A stretch of DNA of 64,000 bases, taken from the NCBI RefSeq assembly GCF_023502325.1, contig NZ_JAMFLZ010000001.1, forward strand, positions 372,001 to 436,000. Reading direction: 5' to 3'. The first letter of the stretch is position 1. Each line of letters begins with the position of its first letter. Source of the stretch: Wocania_A spongiicola (GTDB lineage Bacteria > Bacteroidota > Bacteroidia > Flavobacteriales > Flavobacteriaceae). Shown piece by piece: positions 9,811 to 17,571 of this stretch. A program made the translations under genes and the position numbers. The notes below the pieces were generated by a model that was not told the origin of the DNA, did no database searches, and saw only the letters and a list, made by a program, of their open reading frames with translations.

Positions 9811-9876
9811 AAATGTCAAAATAGTATATAAAGTTGACATTTTTCACGATGAAATTCATTAACACTATATATAGTG
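9811..9876. promoter_or_regulatory. Two inverted repeats in the glmS upstream region
   Basis: A 9-base perfect inverted repeat (AAATGTCAA at 9811-9819, TTGACATTT at 9834-9842) and a separate 14-base perfect palindrome (CACTATATATAGTG at 9863-9876) lie between the DUF4270 stop and the glmS start. The first could act as a weak terminator for the DUF4270 gene or as an operator for glmS. The second looks more like a protein-binding site than a terminator. Confidence 0.4.
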
Positions 9877-9900
9877 AAGTGACTTTTTTAAAATAAAAAA

Positions 9901-11574
9901 CTATAAATTAGGTTCAGTAAAAAATATTTCAAGTCTCATTTTTTTACTCTCATTTGGTCCAGTAACATTTGTACCATATAAAACGGTTCCCCTTGGAGTT
10001 AATATAGCAGAAGAGGGAACTTCTTTTTCACTGTTCAAAACTTTAAAACTATTAGTTAAATTTACATTGTTTGATAAGATAAGTCCTAACTTAGTATTAG
10101 TAGAGTCTTTAAGTAAAATATTATTTAAGTGTTCTGTTATGCGTAATTTATATTTTGCAGCACCGTTGTCATCTACTATTCGTTGGCCTAGACTAATAAT
10201 TTTAGAGTTAAAAGGATCTGAAGTGTCTTCAGTAGGATCGAAAGAATAATCTATAGTTGGAATGTTATTGCTTACATCATATGCATAAATTCTATCATAT
10301 TTATGAAAATCTGAATTTCCTCCATTGGATGCAGTCTGGTCTTCATAAATAACAAGATGCGCTTCGTTTATTAATTTTCTTAATGGATAATCGCCATTTA
10401 CTTGAGGTAAATAGTTACCGTTTCCATCAAGCTCTCTGTAAGTTTTTTTAAAGCAATCTAAAGCTGTTTCTGGAGTACCATCACAATCTACCATTCCATT
10501 AAATAAATCAATTACAGCCATAGAGCCTTCAGCTCCTTTTAGATATAGTTTTTCATCACCCAAAGTTTCATCTCCATCAGCTAAAGCTATACTATAATCA
10601 TTTATGAATGTGTTTAGTCTATTACCATTTAAGTTTAGTGTATAGGTGTCTTGATCTCTTTCACCATCAATTGATGAGTCTTTTGAATAATAGATTGTAA
10701 TATTAGCTGTAGATAAGTTGAAAAAAATCATATTACCATTATCGTTAATGGCTTCTGCTTTAAAATACAAACCTCTAAAATAGTCTCTAAAATTATTAGT
10801 ATTACTTAAAACAGGATCATCTTCTTTGTCAAAAATTGTGGTTTTCCAATAATCTTCGTCTAGCTTTACTCTTAACGCTGGAGTTTGTCTATCAAAAACA
10901 TCTTCATCTCCTTCAGTAATTTTTAAAACAATAGTTTCACTACTTGGAACATACTGCTCTTGCTCGTAAATTATTTCACCTTTATGGTCATCAAAATTTA
11001 TAGTAGCATCACTAGTAACAGCAAAGTTATCAGTATTATTAATTGAGCCATCTGCCTTTGAATAATATATTTGAGTATCGTTAAACTCTGAGTTTGGATC
11101 AAAATCTCTTAAAAAATAATTATTTCTGTAAACTGTTAATTTTACAGGAGCTCCACCATATAAAGAGTCTTCTATAGTATATACTTCATTACCATCATCG
11201 TCAGGAGAATCTGCACTTACTTTATTAAAATAAGGCACTTTTAAAACCACAGAATCTATAACAGGGTTGTCACCAAAGTTAGGGTTAAATACATTTGGAG
11301 TTATTTGTGTTATTATACTAGCTGTTGTTTGCCCATATGCAGGATCTTTAAAAACTCCAAATAAATTAGATGACAAACCATTAATTTGTTGAGCACTTAA
11401 TTTTTTGTTGTATGCTAAAATTTGAAGATTAGAGTTATCAGTGCTAAAGTTAGCATTATCTTTTCCTAAAACGTCACTTTCAATAGTATTAAAATCTTTA
11501 TCGCAGGCAATAAATAATGCCATAGCGAATAGGACAATACCAGGTAATTTAAGGGCTTTAAATATTTTTTTCAT
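9901..11574 (-). CDS. DUF4270 family lipoprotein
   Basis: The protein matches the Bacteroidota DUF4270 family (NSNLQILAYNKKLSAQQINGL...NLFGVFKDPAYGQTTASIITQI, then strands such as DSVVLKVPYF). I chose the ATG at 11574, which gives 557 residues and a clean lipoprotein signal peptide (MKKIFKALKLPGIVLFAMALFIAC). The ATG 36 bases upstream would add a hydrophilic leader (MKGPCGHLPNIL) encoded by a hairpin-forming leader sequence and would spoil the signal. It is probably a surface or periplasmic lipoprotein of unknown function. It follows the glycogen-synthase-like gene after 61 bases and may be co-transcribed with it. Confidence 0.8.
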   Translation of the reverse strand: MKKIFKALKLPGIVLFAMALFIACDKDFNTIESDVLGKDNANFSTDNSNLQILAYNKKLSAQQINGLSSNLFGVFKDPAYGQTTASIITQITPNVFNPNFGDNPVIDSVVLKVPYFNKVSADSPDDDGNEVYTIEDSLYGGAPVKLTVYRNNYFLRDFDPNSEFNDTQIYYSKADGSINNTDNFAVTSDATINFDDHKGEIIYEQEQYVPSSETIVLKITEGDEDVFDRQTPALRVKLDEDYWKTTIFDKEDDPVLSNTNNFRDYFRGLYFKAEAINDNGNMIFFNLSTANITIYYSKDSSIDGERDQDTYTLNLNGNRLNTFINDYSIALADGDETLGDEKLYLKGAEGSMAVIDLFNGMVDCDGTPETALDCFKKTYRELDGNGNYLPQVNGDYPLRKLINEAHLVIYEDQTASNGGNSDFHKYDRIYAYDVSNNIPTIDYSFDPTEDTSDPFNSKIISLGQRIVDDNGAAKYKLRITEHLNNILLKDSTNTKLGLILSNNVNLTNSFKVLNSEKEVPSSAILTPRGTVLYGTNVTGPNESKKMRLEIFFTEPNL

Positions 11575-11584
11575 GAGTATATTT

Positions 11585-11604
11585 GGCAAATGCCCACAAG
11601 GGCC
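11585..11604 (-). promoter_or_regulatory. Small hairpin in the DUF4270 leader
   Basis: GCCC-ACAA-GGGC (11592-11603) overlaps GGC-AAAT-GCC (11585-11594), giving two mutually exclusive short GC stems 10-30 bases upstream of the chosen start. This GC-rich patch stands out in AT-rich surroundings. It may shape translation initiation. No known riboswitch is recognised. Confidence 0.3.
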
Positions 11605-11635
11605 TTTCATATCTTAATTTTAAATGAGATTGGGA

Positions 11636-12445
11636 TTAGCTAAAAATTTTAGTATTAAAAAATTCTGTATAAGCTTCACCAAATTCATCTTTACTTTTAT
11701 AATCTAAAATAGGTTTGTTTGATGCTTTTAAATAGGTTTCTAAAGTTTCAGGAATATTTTCAGACCCAACTATTAATGCATCAGAGTAATCAATAGCAAC
11801 TTTCATCAAGTTGTTGTATGAAGGTTCTTCAAGCGTTTTAACAGCATCTTCTTCAATATTATCAAACTTAATTTTATTAATCATGTCTTTGTTTAACGTA
11901 TCATCAAAACTTTGATTGTATACAGAAGTCACAATTTTACTTTCGTTAAATAGTGGCTCATCTTTATAATACGCTTTTAAATACAATGGAAGTAGCGAGG
12001 CTAGCCAACCATGAACATGAATAACATCTGGTGACCAGTTTAATTTTTTAACCGTTTCTATAACGCCTTTGGCAAAGAAAATAGCACGTTCATCATTATC
12101 AGAAAACAGTTTGCCATTTTCGTCGGTAAGTGTTGCTTTACGCTTAAAATACTCGTCGTTATCAATAAAATAAACCTGAATACGTTCTTTAGGGATAGAA
12201 GCGACCTTTATGATTAAAGGCATATCTAAATCGTTAATAACTAGGTTAATACCAGATAGTCTTATAACTTCATGTAATTGATGCCTTCTTTCATTAATAT
12301 TACCATATCTAGGCATAAAAATTCGTATTTGACCACCTTGTTGATTTACTAATCTAGGTGCTTCAAAAGACATTGACGAAATTTCAGTCTCTGGTAAATA
12401 AGGCACTACTTCAGATGATACATACAATACCCTCTTATCTTTCAT
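11636..12445 (-). CDS. Short glycogen/starch-synthase-like (GT5 N-domain) protein
   Basis: The 269-residue product aligns with the N-terminal Rossmann domain of GT5 glycogen synthase (KRVLYVSSEVVPY..., IRIFMPRYGNINERRHQLHEV, PDVIHVHGWLASLLPLYLK). Two things differ from GlgA. It stops after about 270 residues, so the C-terminal nucleotide-sugar-binding GT-B domain is absent. The K-T-G-G-L motif that normally follows SSEVAPF is replaced by LPETEISSM at residues 17-25. HVHGW also replaces the usual HxHDW. It is therefore probably not a working glycogen synthase. A short protein of this kind beside panC is, from memory, common in flavobacteria. It is divergent from panC and has its own promoter. 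Confidence 0.75.
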   Translation of the reverse strand: MKDKRVLYVSSEVVPYLPETEISSMSFEAPRLVNQQGGQIRIFMPRYGNINERRHQLHEVIRLSGINLVINDLDMPLIIKVASIPKERIQVYFIDNDEYFKRKATLTDENGKLFSDNDERAIFFAKGVIETVKKLNWSPDVIHVHGWLASLLPLYLKAYYKDEPLFNESKIVTSVYNQSFDDTLNKDMINKIKFDNIEEDAVKTLEEPSYNNLMKVAIDYSDALIVGSENIPETLETYLKASNKPILDYKSKDEFGEAYTEFFNTKIFS

Positions 12446-12517
12446 ATGTTTGTTTTTGCTGTCTTTTTATGGCTATATAATTGAATAGCTTTTTGAAAAT
12501 TCAAAATAAAAAACACG

Positions 12518-12525
12518 CAAAAGTA
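12518..12525 (-). promoter_or_regulatory. Predicted -7 promoter box for the glycogen-synthase-like gene
   Basis: The minus strand reads TACTTTTG, matching TAnnTTTG, 73 bases upstream of the start at 12445. It lies back to back with the panC promoter. Confidence 0.5.
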
Positions 12526-12556
12526 CAAAAATTTATGCTAATTGATTGTAAAATAT

Positions 12557-12564
12557 TAAGTTTG
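12557..12564 (+). promoter_or_regulatory. Predicted -7 promoter box for panC
   Basis: TAAGTTTG matches the TAnnTTTG consensus and ends 24 bases before the panC ATG. Confidence 0.55.
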
Positions 12565-12588
12565 CAAGCGTTAATTTTTTATTAAATA

Positions 12589-13440
12589 ATGAAGGTTTTT
12601 TCACAAAAAATGCAAATTTCTGCTAAAGTTGATGAATTAAAAGCAAAACAGCTTACAGTTGGGCTAGTGCCAACCATGGGAGCATTACACCAAGGGCATA
12701 TGGCTTTAGTGCGTAAAGCTTTAAATGAGAATGATAAAGTTGTAGTAAGTATTTTTGTTAACCCTACACAGTTTGATAATAAGGATGATCTTATTAAGTA
12801 TCCAAGAACGCTAGATAATGATGTAGAGTTGTTAAAAACTGTTTCGAAAAACGATATTTTAGTTTATGCACCAACAGTTGAAGATATTTATAAAGGAAAT
12901 ACTGTTTCACAAAAATTTGATTTTGATGGTTTGGAGTTTGAGATGGAAGGCAAATTTAGAAACGGACATTTTGATGGTGTTGGAACTATTGTAAAACGTT
13001 TTTTTGAAATAGTAAAACCGCATCGGGCTTATTTTGGAGAGAAAGATTTTCAACAATTAGCAATTATTAAAAAATTAGTTAAAAAACATAACATTCCTGT
13101 TAAAGTTATTGGTTGTCCTATTCATAGAGAAACAAGTGGTTTAGCAATGAGTTCGCGTAATACACGACTAAAACCAGAATATAAAAAAGCTGCACCGTTT
13201 ATTTATAAAACTTTAACAACTGCCAAAGAAAAATTTGGCACAAAAAGTGCTAATAAAGTTTCGGAATGGGTTGAAAAAGAGTTTGCTAAACACGATTTAT
13301 TAAAATTAGAATATTTTATTATTGCAGACACTAAAACCTTAAAACCAGTAATAAGAAAATCAAACAAAAAAACATATAGAGCGTTTATAGCTGCATATGC
13401 AGATGATATTAGATTAATAGATAATATCGCACTAAATTAA
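12589..13440 (+). CDS. panC: Pantoate--beta-alanine ligase
   Basis: This 283-residue enzyme condenses pantoate and beta-alanine with ATP to pantothenate, the last step before the CoA branch. Family motifs are VPTMGALHQGHMALV (nucleotide-binding HxGH, residues about 28-42), VSIFVNPTQF, the EMEGKFRNGHFDGV stretch, YFGEKDFQQL and the KMSKS-like AMSSRNTRL. Length and start match the family. panD follows 13 bases downstream, so the two final pantothenate genes are adjacent. Confidence 0.97.
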   Translation: MKVFSQKMQISAKVDELKAKQLTVGLVPTMGALHQGHMALVRKALNENDKVVVSIFVNPTQFDNKDDLIKYPRTLDNDVELLKTVSKNDILVYAPTVEDIYKGNTVSQKFDFDGLEFEMEGKFRNGHFDGVGTIVKRFFEIVKPHRAYFGEKDFQQLAIIKKLVKKHNIPVKVIGCPIHRETSGLAMSSRNTRLKPEYKKAAPFIYKTLTTAKEKFGTKSANKVSEWVEKEFAKHDLLKLEYFIIADTKTLKPVIRKSNKKTYRAFIAAYADDIRLIDNIALN

Positions 13441-13441
13441 T

Positions 13442-13449
13442 TACCTTTG
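13442..13449 (+). promoter_or_regulatory. Predicted -7 promoter box abutting the panD start codon
   Basis: TACCTTTG is a perfect TAnnTTTG match sitting between the panC stop (13440) and the panD ATG (13454). Only four bases separate the box from the start codon. Transcription from it would begin at or beside the ATG, giving a leaderless panD mRNA in addition to any panC read-through. Confidence 0.5.
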
Positions 13450-13453
13450 CCTC

Positions 13454-13804
13454 ATGCAAATTCAAGTAGTAAAATCTAAAATTCACAGAGTAAAATGCAC
13501 AGGTGCAGAACTCAACTATATAGGTAGTATTACCATTGACGAAGATTTAATGGATGCTGCCAACATTATTCAAGGAGAAAAAGTTCAAATTGTAAATAAC
13601 GACAATGGAGAACGATTGGAGACCTATTGTATTCCAGGACCACGGCTAAGCGGAGAAATAACATTAAATGGAGCTGCTGCAAGAAAAGTATCAGTTGGAG
13701 ACACTCTTATTTTAATCACTTATGCGTTTATGGATATTGAAGAAGCTAAATTGTTTAAACCATCTTTAGTATTCCCTGACGAAGCCACAAACTTGTTAAA
13801 ATAA
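13454..13804 (+). CDS. panD: Aspartate 1-decarboxylase
   Basis: This 116-residue pyruvoyl enzyme converts aspartate to beta-alanine, the second substrate of PanC. The self-cleavage site is Gly24-Ser25 in LNYIGSITID. Ser25 becomes the pyruvoyl group. The N-terminal SKIHRVKCTGAEL and the later YCIPGPRLSGEITLNGAAAR are family hallmarks. The distance from Met1 to the cleavage site matches other PanD proteins, so the start is secure even though a promoter-like box lies only four bases before it. Confidence 0.97.
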   Translation: MQIQVVKSKIHRVKCTGAELNYIGSITIDEDLMDAANIIQGEKVQIVNNDNGERLETYCIPGPRLSGEITLNGAAARKVSVGDTLILITYAFMDIEEAKLFKPSLVFPDEATNLLK

Positions 13805-13808
13805 ACTT

Positions 13809-14777
13809 TTGAAGGCCAAAATAAAAAAAGCACTTAAAATAATACTCCCATTAGCATTGGGAGTTTTTTTAGTTTGGTATTCTTTGTCTAAAGTTTCACT
13901 AGACGAATTAATGGTTTATGTAAAAAAGGCCGACTATACCTGGATTCTTTTAGGCATGTTTTTGGGGCTGTTAAGCCATTTGTCTAGAGCATATCGATGG
14001 CTTTTTCAATTAGAACCCATGGGTTACAAGATTAAATTAGGCAATAGTATTATGGCAGTTTTTGCTACCTACTTAATTAATTATACCATCCCCAGAGCTG
14101 GTGAGGTTGCAAGAGCATCTATTATAACTAATTATGAAGGTGTACCCTTCGAGAAAGGTTTTGGTACTATTGTGGCAGAGCGTATTGCAGATATGATAGT
14201 AATGTTGGGTATTATTATTATAACACTTTTTCTTCAATTCGATTTTATTTATGGGTTTTTAGTTGAGAAATTCGATCCAACAAAAATTATAATAGCACTA
14301 GTTAGCTTAATATTTTTAGTTGTCTTATTTACTAGATATATAAAGAAAAGCCAATCAAAAATAGCAGTAAAAATAAAGACATTTGTTAATGGATTAATAG
14401 AAGGAGCGCTTAGTATTTTTAAGATGAAAAAGAAATGGGCATTTGTTTTTCATACGTTATTTATTTGGGGCATGTATTTGCTTATGTTTTACGTTACTTC
14501 ATTTTCCATAAAAGAGTTAGATGGTATTAATGCAGGAGCAATTTTAATAGGATTTATTTCTGCAAGTTTTAGTATAGCAGCTACCAATGGAGGCATTGGT
14601 TCATATCCTTTAGCTATTTATGCTGCATTTTCAATTTTTGGAATTGCTGAAGAACCAAGTATTGCATTTGGCTGGATAATGTGGGCATCACAAACGCTTT
14701 TAATTATCCTTTTTGGAGGACTATCTTTAATTTATTTGCCCATTTTTAATAGAAGAAAGACTTTAAAAGAAGACTGA
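13809..14777 (+). CDS. LPG-synthase-type (UPF0104/flippase-like) membrane protein
   Basis: This 322-residue polytopic membrane protein has about eight hydrophobic segments. It matches the lysylphosphatidylglycerol-synthase transmembrane family (YLINYTIPRAGEVARASIITNYEGVPFEKGFGTIVAERIADM; later ATNGGIGSYPLAIYAAF). Members without the cytosolic transferase domain are thought to move or organise lipids. The substrate here is unknown. The start codon is TTG, four bases after the panD stop, because no ATG is available before the first membrane segment. It is probably the third gene of the panC-panD operon. Confidence 0.85.
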   Translation: MKAKIKKALKIILPLALGVFLVWYSLSKVSLDELMVYVKKADYTWILLGMFLGLLSHLSRAYRWLFQLEPMGYKIKLGNSIMAVFATYLINYTIPRAGEVARASIITNYEGVPFEKGFGTIVAERIADMIVMLGIIIITLFLQFDFIYGFLVEKFDPTKIIIALVSLIFLVVLFTRYIKKSQSKIAVKIKTFVNGLIEGALSIFKMKKKWAFVFHTLFIWGMYLLMFYVTSFSIKELDGINAGAILIGFISASFSIAATNGGIGSYPLAIYAAFSIFGIAEEPSIAFGWIMWASQTLLIILFGGLSLIYLPIFNRRKTLKED

Positions 14778-14890
14778 TTGCCGCAAAATAATGTTAACTC
14801 GATTTTTTTAATAAAAGTATCGAAAACAGCTTTTTTAAACTTTCACTTAATTTCATACCTTGCCGTTATAAATCTCAAATCATTTTTAAA

Positions 14891-16039
14891 ATGAAGAAAC
14901 CAATCATTTTTTTATTAGTATTATTCTGTATTGTAAATGCTACTGATGCTCAAGTTAAATACGAAACTTTTGAGTCTTCAAAACTAGGGGAAACGCGCGA
15001 GCTCAAAATACAATTACCTAGGGGTTATGAAGGAAATCAAGACAAAAAATACCCGTTATTTGTTGTTTTAGATGGCGATTATTTATTTGAAGCTGTCGCA
15101 GGAAATGTAGATTATTACTCTTATTGGGAAGATATGCCAGAAGCTATTGTAGTTGGTATTAATCAATTAGACAAGAGGTTTGATGATTGTATGTATGGAC
15201 AAAACTCGTTACCTACTGAAACGGGAGCCGCTTTTTATGAGTTTATTGGTATGGAGCTTATTCCATATATAGAAAAAACATATAGAACCGAAAATTTTAG
15301 AGTTGCTGTTGGCCATGGAGAAACGGCAAATTTTATTAATTACTATTTGTTAAAACAGCAACCATTGTTTCAGGGTTATGTGGTTATTAGTCCCGAATTA
15401 GCACCAAATATGTTAGATTACATTCCAGAACAATTAGGAAAATTAGAATCTAAAATATTTTATTATTTAGCAAATACAAAAAATGATTCAAAGTCTATAA
15501 AAAGAATGACTGAGGCTTTAAACACTGATATATCTGCTTTAGATACTAAAAATGTTTTCTATAATTTTGATAGCTTTGAAGGGGCCTCTCATTACTCGGT
15601 ACCAGCACATGCCTTACCAAAAGCAATAGAAAGTATTTTTTATGTATTTCAACCTATTAGTAAAAAGGAATATAAAGAGGTTATTCTTAAATTAGATACA
15701 TCGCCAGTTGAATACCTTGAAGAAAAATATCAAACTATTAGTGAGTTATTTGGTATTGAAAAACAAATTTTAATTAACGATTTTAAAGCCATTTCGGCAG
15801 CTATAGAGAAAACAGAACAGTTCTATTATTTTGAAACTTTAGGAAAAATAGCGCGTAAAGAATATCCAAAAACACTTTTAGGAAATTACTACTTGGCACG
15901 CTTTTATGAAGAAACAGGCGAACCTAAAAAAGCAATGCGAACCTATCAATCGGCATATACATTAGATGAAATTGCAGGTATTACAAAAGATTTAATGCTA
16001 GAAAAAGCAGATTTAATTAAATCAGATTTTGGGTATTAA
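14891..16039 (+). CDS. Esterase-fold (PF00756-type) protein with C-terminal repeat region, nucleophile missing
   Basis: A 382-residue secreted protein with a signal peptide (MKKPIIFLLVLFCIVNATDAQ). The body resembles the esterase D/enterochelin-esterase alpha/beta fold (YPLFVVLDGDYLF, EAIVVGINQ, DDCMYGQNSLPTETGAAFYEFIGMELIPYIEKTYRT). The elbow that should read G-H-S-x-G reads G-H-G-E-T at residues 141-145, with codon GGA in place of serine. A candidate catalytic His remains in GASHYSVP. It is therefore probably a non-catalytic or divergent member. The last 120 residues look like helical TPR-type hairpins. Its TAA shares an A with the radA ATG, so translation may be coupled. Confidence 0.75.
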   Translation: MKKPIIFLLVLFCIVNATDAQVKYETFESSKLGETRELKIQLPRGYEGNQDKKYPLFVVLDGDYLFEAVAGNVDYYSYWEDMPEAIVVGINQLDKRFDDCMYGQNSLPTETGAAFYEFIGMELIPYIEKTYRTENFRVAVGHGETANFINYYLLKQQPLFQGYVVISPELAPNMLDYIPEQLGKLESKIFYYLANTKNDSKSIKRMTEALNTDISALDTKNVFYNFDSFEGASHYSVPAHALPKAIESIFYVFQPISKKEYKEVILKLDTSPVEYLEEKYQTISELFGIEKQILINDFKAISAAIEKTEQFYYFETLGKIARKEYPKTLLGNYYLARFYEETGEPKKAMRTYQSAYTLDEIAGITKDLMLEKADLIKSDFGY

Positions 16040-17397
16040 TGGCAAAAGTTAAAACTACATTTTTTTGTCAGAGTTGTGGCAATCAATATGCAAAATGGCA
16101 AGGACAATGTACTGCTTGTAAAGAGTGGAATACTATTGTTGAAGAACTTGTTCAAAAGTCAGAAAAAAGCGATTGGAAGTTGCCAACATCAAAAGTTAAA
16201 CGCGTTTCTATTCCTTTAAAAATTAACGAAATTGACAATTCTAAAGAAGCTCGATTGGATACTTTTGATGCCGAGTTCAATCGTGTTTTAGGTGGTGGAA
16301 TTGTTCCAGGCTCTTTAACACTTTTAGGAGGAGAACCTGGAATTGGGAAAAGTACATTACTACTTCAAATTTCATTAGGGCTACCTTATAAAACCTTATA
16401 TGTTTCTGGAGAAGAAAGTCAGAAACAAATAAAAATGCGGGCAGAACGCATCAATCCAAACAATAATAATTGTTACATTTTAACGGAGACTAAAACTCAA
16501 AACATATTCAAACAGGTTGAAGCTTTAGAACCTGATATTGTTATAATTGATTCTATTCAAACCTTACATAGCGATTATATCGAATCGTCTTCTGGAAGTA
16601 TTTCGCAAATAAAAGAATGCACAACCGAACTTATTAAATTTGCCAAAGAAACAGCAACACCAGTGTTATTGATTGGACACATTACAAAAGATGGAAATAT
16701 TGCTGGACCAAAAATTTTGGAACATATGGTTGATACCGTTCTTCAATTTGAAGGGGATCGTAATCATATATTTAGAATTTTGCGCGCCAATAAAAACCGA
16801 TTTGGTTCTACTAACGAATTAGGTATTTACGAAATGCAAGGTTCTGGACTAAGAGAGGTTTCTAATCCTTCCGAAATTTTAATCTCTAAAAAAGATGAAG
16901 AATTAAGCGGAAATGCTGTTGCCGCAACTCTTGAAGGCATGCGTCCATTAATGATTGAAGTACAAGCTTTAGTAAGTACAGCCGTTTACGGAACACCGCA
17001 GCGTAGTGCTACAGGGTTTAACGCTAAGCGCCTTAACATGCTATTGGCTGTATTAGAAAAGCGCGCTGGGTTCCGATTAGGAGCAAAAGATGTGTTTTTA
17101 AATATTACAGGTGGTATTACGGTTGATGATCCTGCAATAGATTTGGCCGTTGTGGCTTCTATTTTATCCTCAAATGAAGACGAAGCTTTGCAAAAAGATT
17201 TTTGTTTTGCTGCCGAGGTTGGCTTATCTGGAGAAATTCGTCCTGTACAACGTGTAGAGCAACGCATTTTAGAAGCTGAAAAATTAGGGTTTTCAACTAT
17301 CTTTGTGTCTAAATACAATAAAATTTCTCTTAAAAATACCGCTATTAAAATTCAATTGATTTCTAAAATTGAGGATTTGGTAAGCCTTATTGTTTAA
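16039..17397 (+). CDS. radA: DNA repair protein RadA
   Basis: At 452 residues this is full-length RadA/Sms, the RecA-like ATPase that helps branch migration in recombinational repair. A C4 zinc finger is formed by Cys10, Cys13, Cys24 and Cys27. The Walker A GEPGIGKST is at about 98-106. The RadA-specific KNRFG is present in RANKNRFGSTNELG, and the C-terminal Lon-protease-like domain includes GLSGEIRPVQRVEQRILEAEKLGF. It overlaps the preceding esterase-fold gene by one base. Confidence 0.97.
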   Translation: MAKVKTTFFCQSCGNQYAKWQGQCTACKEWNTIVEELVQKSEKSDWKLPTSKVKRVSIPLKINEIDNSKEARLDTFDAEFNRVLGGGIVPGSLTLLGGEPGIGKSTLLLQISLGLPYKTLYVSGEESQKQIKMRAERINPNNNNCYILTETKTQNIFKQVEALEPDIVIIDSIQTLHSDYIESSSGSISQIKECTTELIKFAKETATPVLLIGHITKDGNIAGPKILEHMVDTVLQFEGDRNHIFRILRANKNRFGSTNELGIYEMQGSGLREVSNPSEILISKKDEELSGNAVAATLEGMRPLMIEVQALVSTAVYGTPQRSATGFNAKRLNMLLAVLEKRAGFRLGAKDVFLNITGGITVDDPAIDLAVVASILSSNEDEALQKDFCFAAEVGLSGEIRPVQRVEQRILEAEKLGFSTIFVSKYNKISLKNTAIKIQLISKIEDLVSLIV

Positions 17398-17420
17398 CAC
17401 TGTTGTTAATTGTCTTTTTT

Positions 17421-17496
17421 GTGCGGTGTCGCAATCTGTTTCTACTAAATTTTTATCATAAGATTACTATGTCCCTTTGTTCCTCGTAATGACGAG
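17421..17496. repeat. Degenerate dispersed repeat between radA and ileS
   Basis: On the minus strand the segment begins CTCGTCATTACGAGGAAC, then AAAGGGACATAGTAATCT, and ends AACAGATTGCGACACC. This resembles the widespread Bacteroidota intergenic element of the form CGTCATTGCGAGGAACGAAG...CAATCT, whose two arms are related. The copy is diverged. Assignment rests on recognition of the core, not on a second copy in this window. Confidence 0.45.
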
Positions 17497-17539
17497 TATA
17501 AATTATACTCACAACACCTTTTTTTTTGCCAAAATTCCT

Positions 17540-17547
17540 TAAATTCG
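17540..17547 (+). promoter_or_regulatory. Predicted variant -7 box for ileS
   Basis: TAAATTCG, followed by CG, differs from TAnnTTTG by one base. The same ten-base string TAAATTCGCG occurs upstream of the gene at 52278, which supports it as a real variant. It ends 24 bases before the ileS ATG. Confidence 0.4.
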
Positions 17548-17571
17548 CGAACTTATAAGAATCAATAGTAA

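Noticed and set aside
7685..9900. A possible glmS ribozyme or riboswitch
   Set aside because: The short upstream spacer lacks the conserved ribozyme core, and no other known riboswitch pattern was recognised.
11575..11610. A 12-residue N-terminal extension (MKGPCGHLPNIL) of the DUF4270 lipoprotein
   Set aside because: It would place hydrophilic residues before a clean lipoprotein signal peptide and is encoded by the hairpin leader. The ATG at 11574 is preferred.
12511..12530. ACGCAAA near the glycogen-synthase-like promoter as a fourth site for the NrtR-type regulator
   Set aside because: Only one half-site is present; the inverted partner at seven-base spacing is missing.
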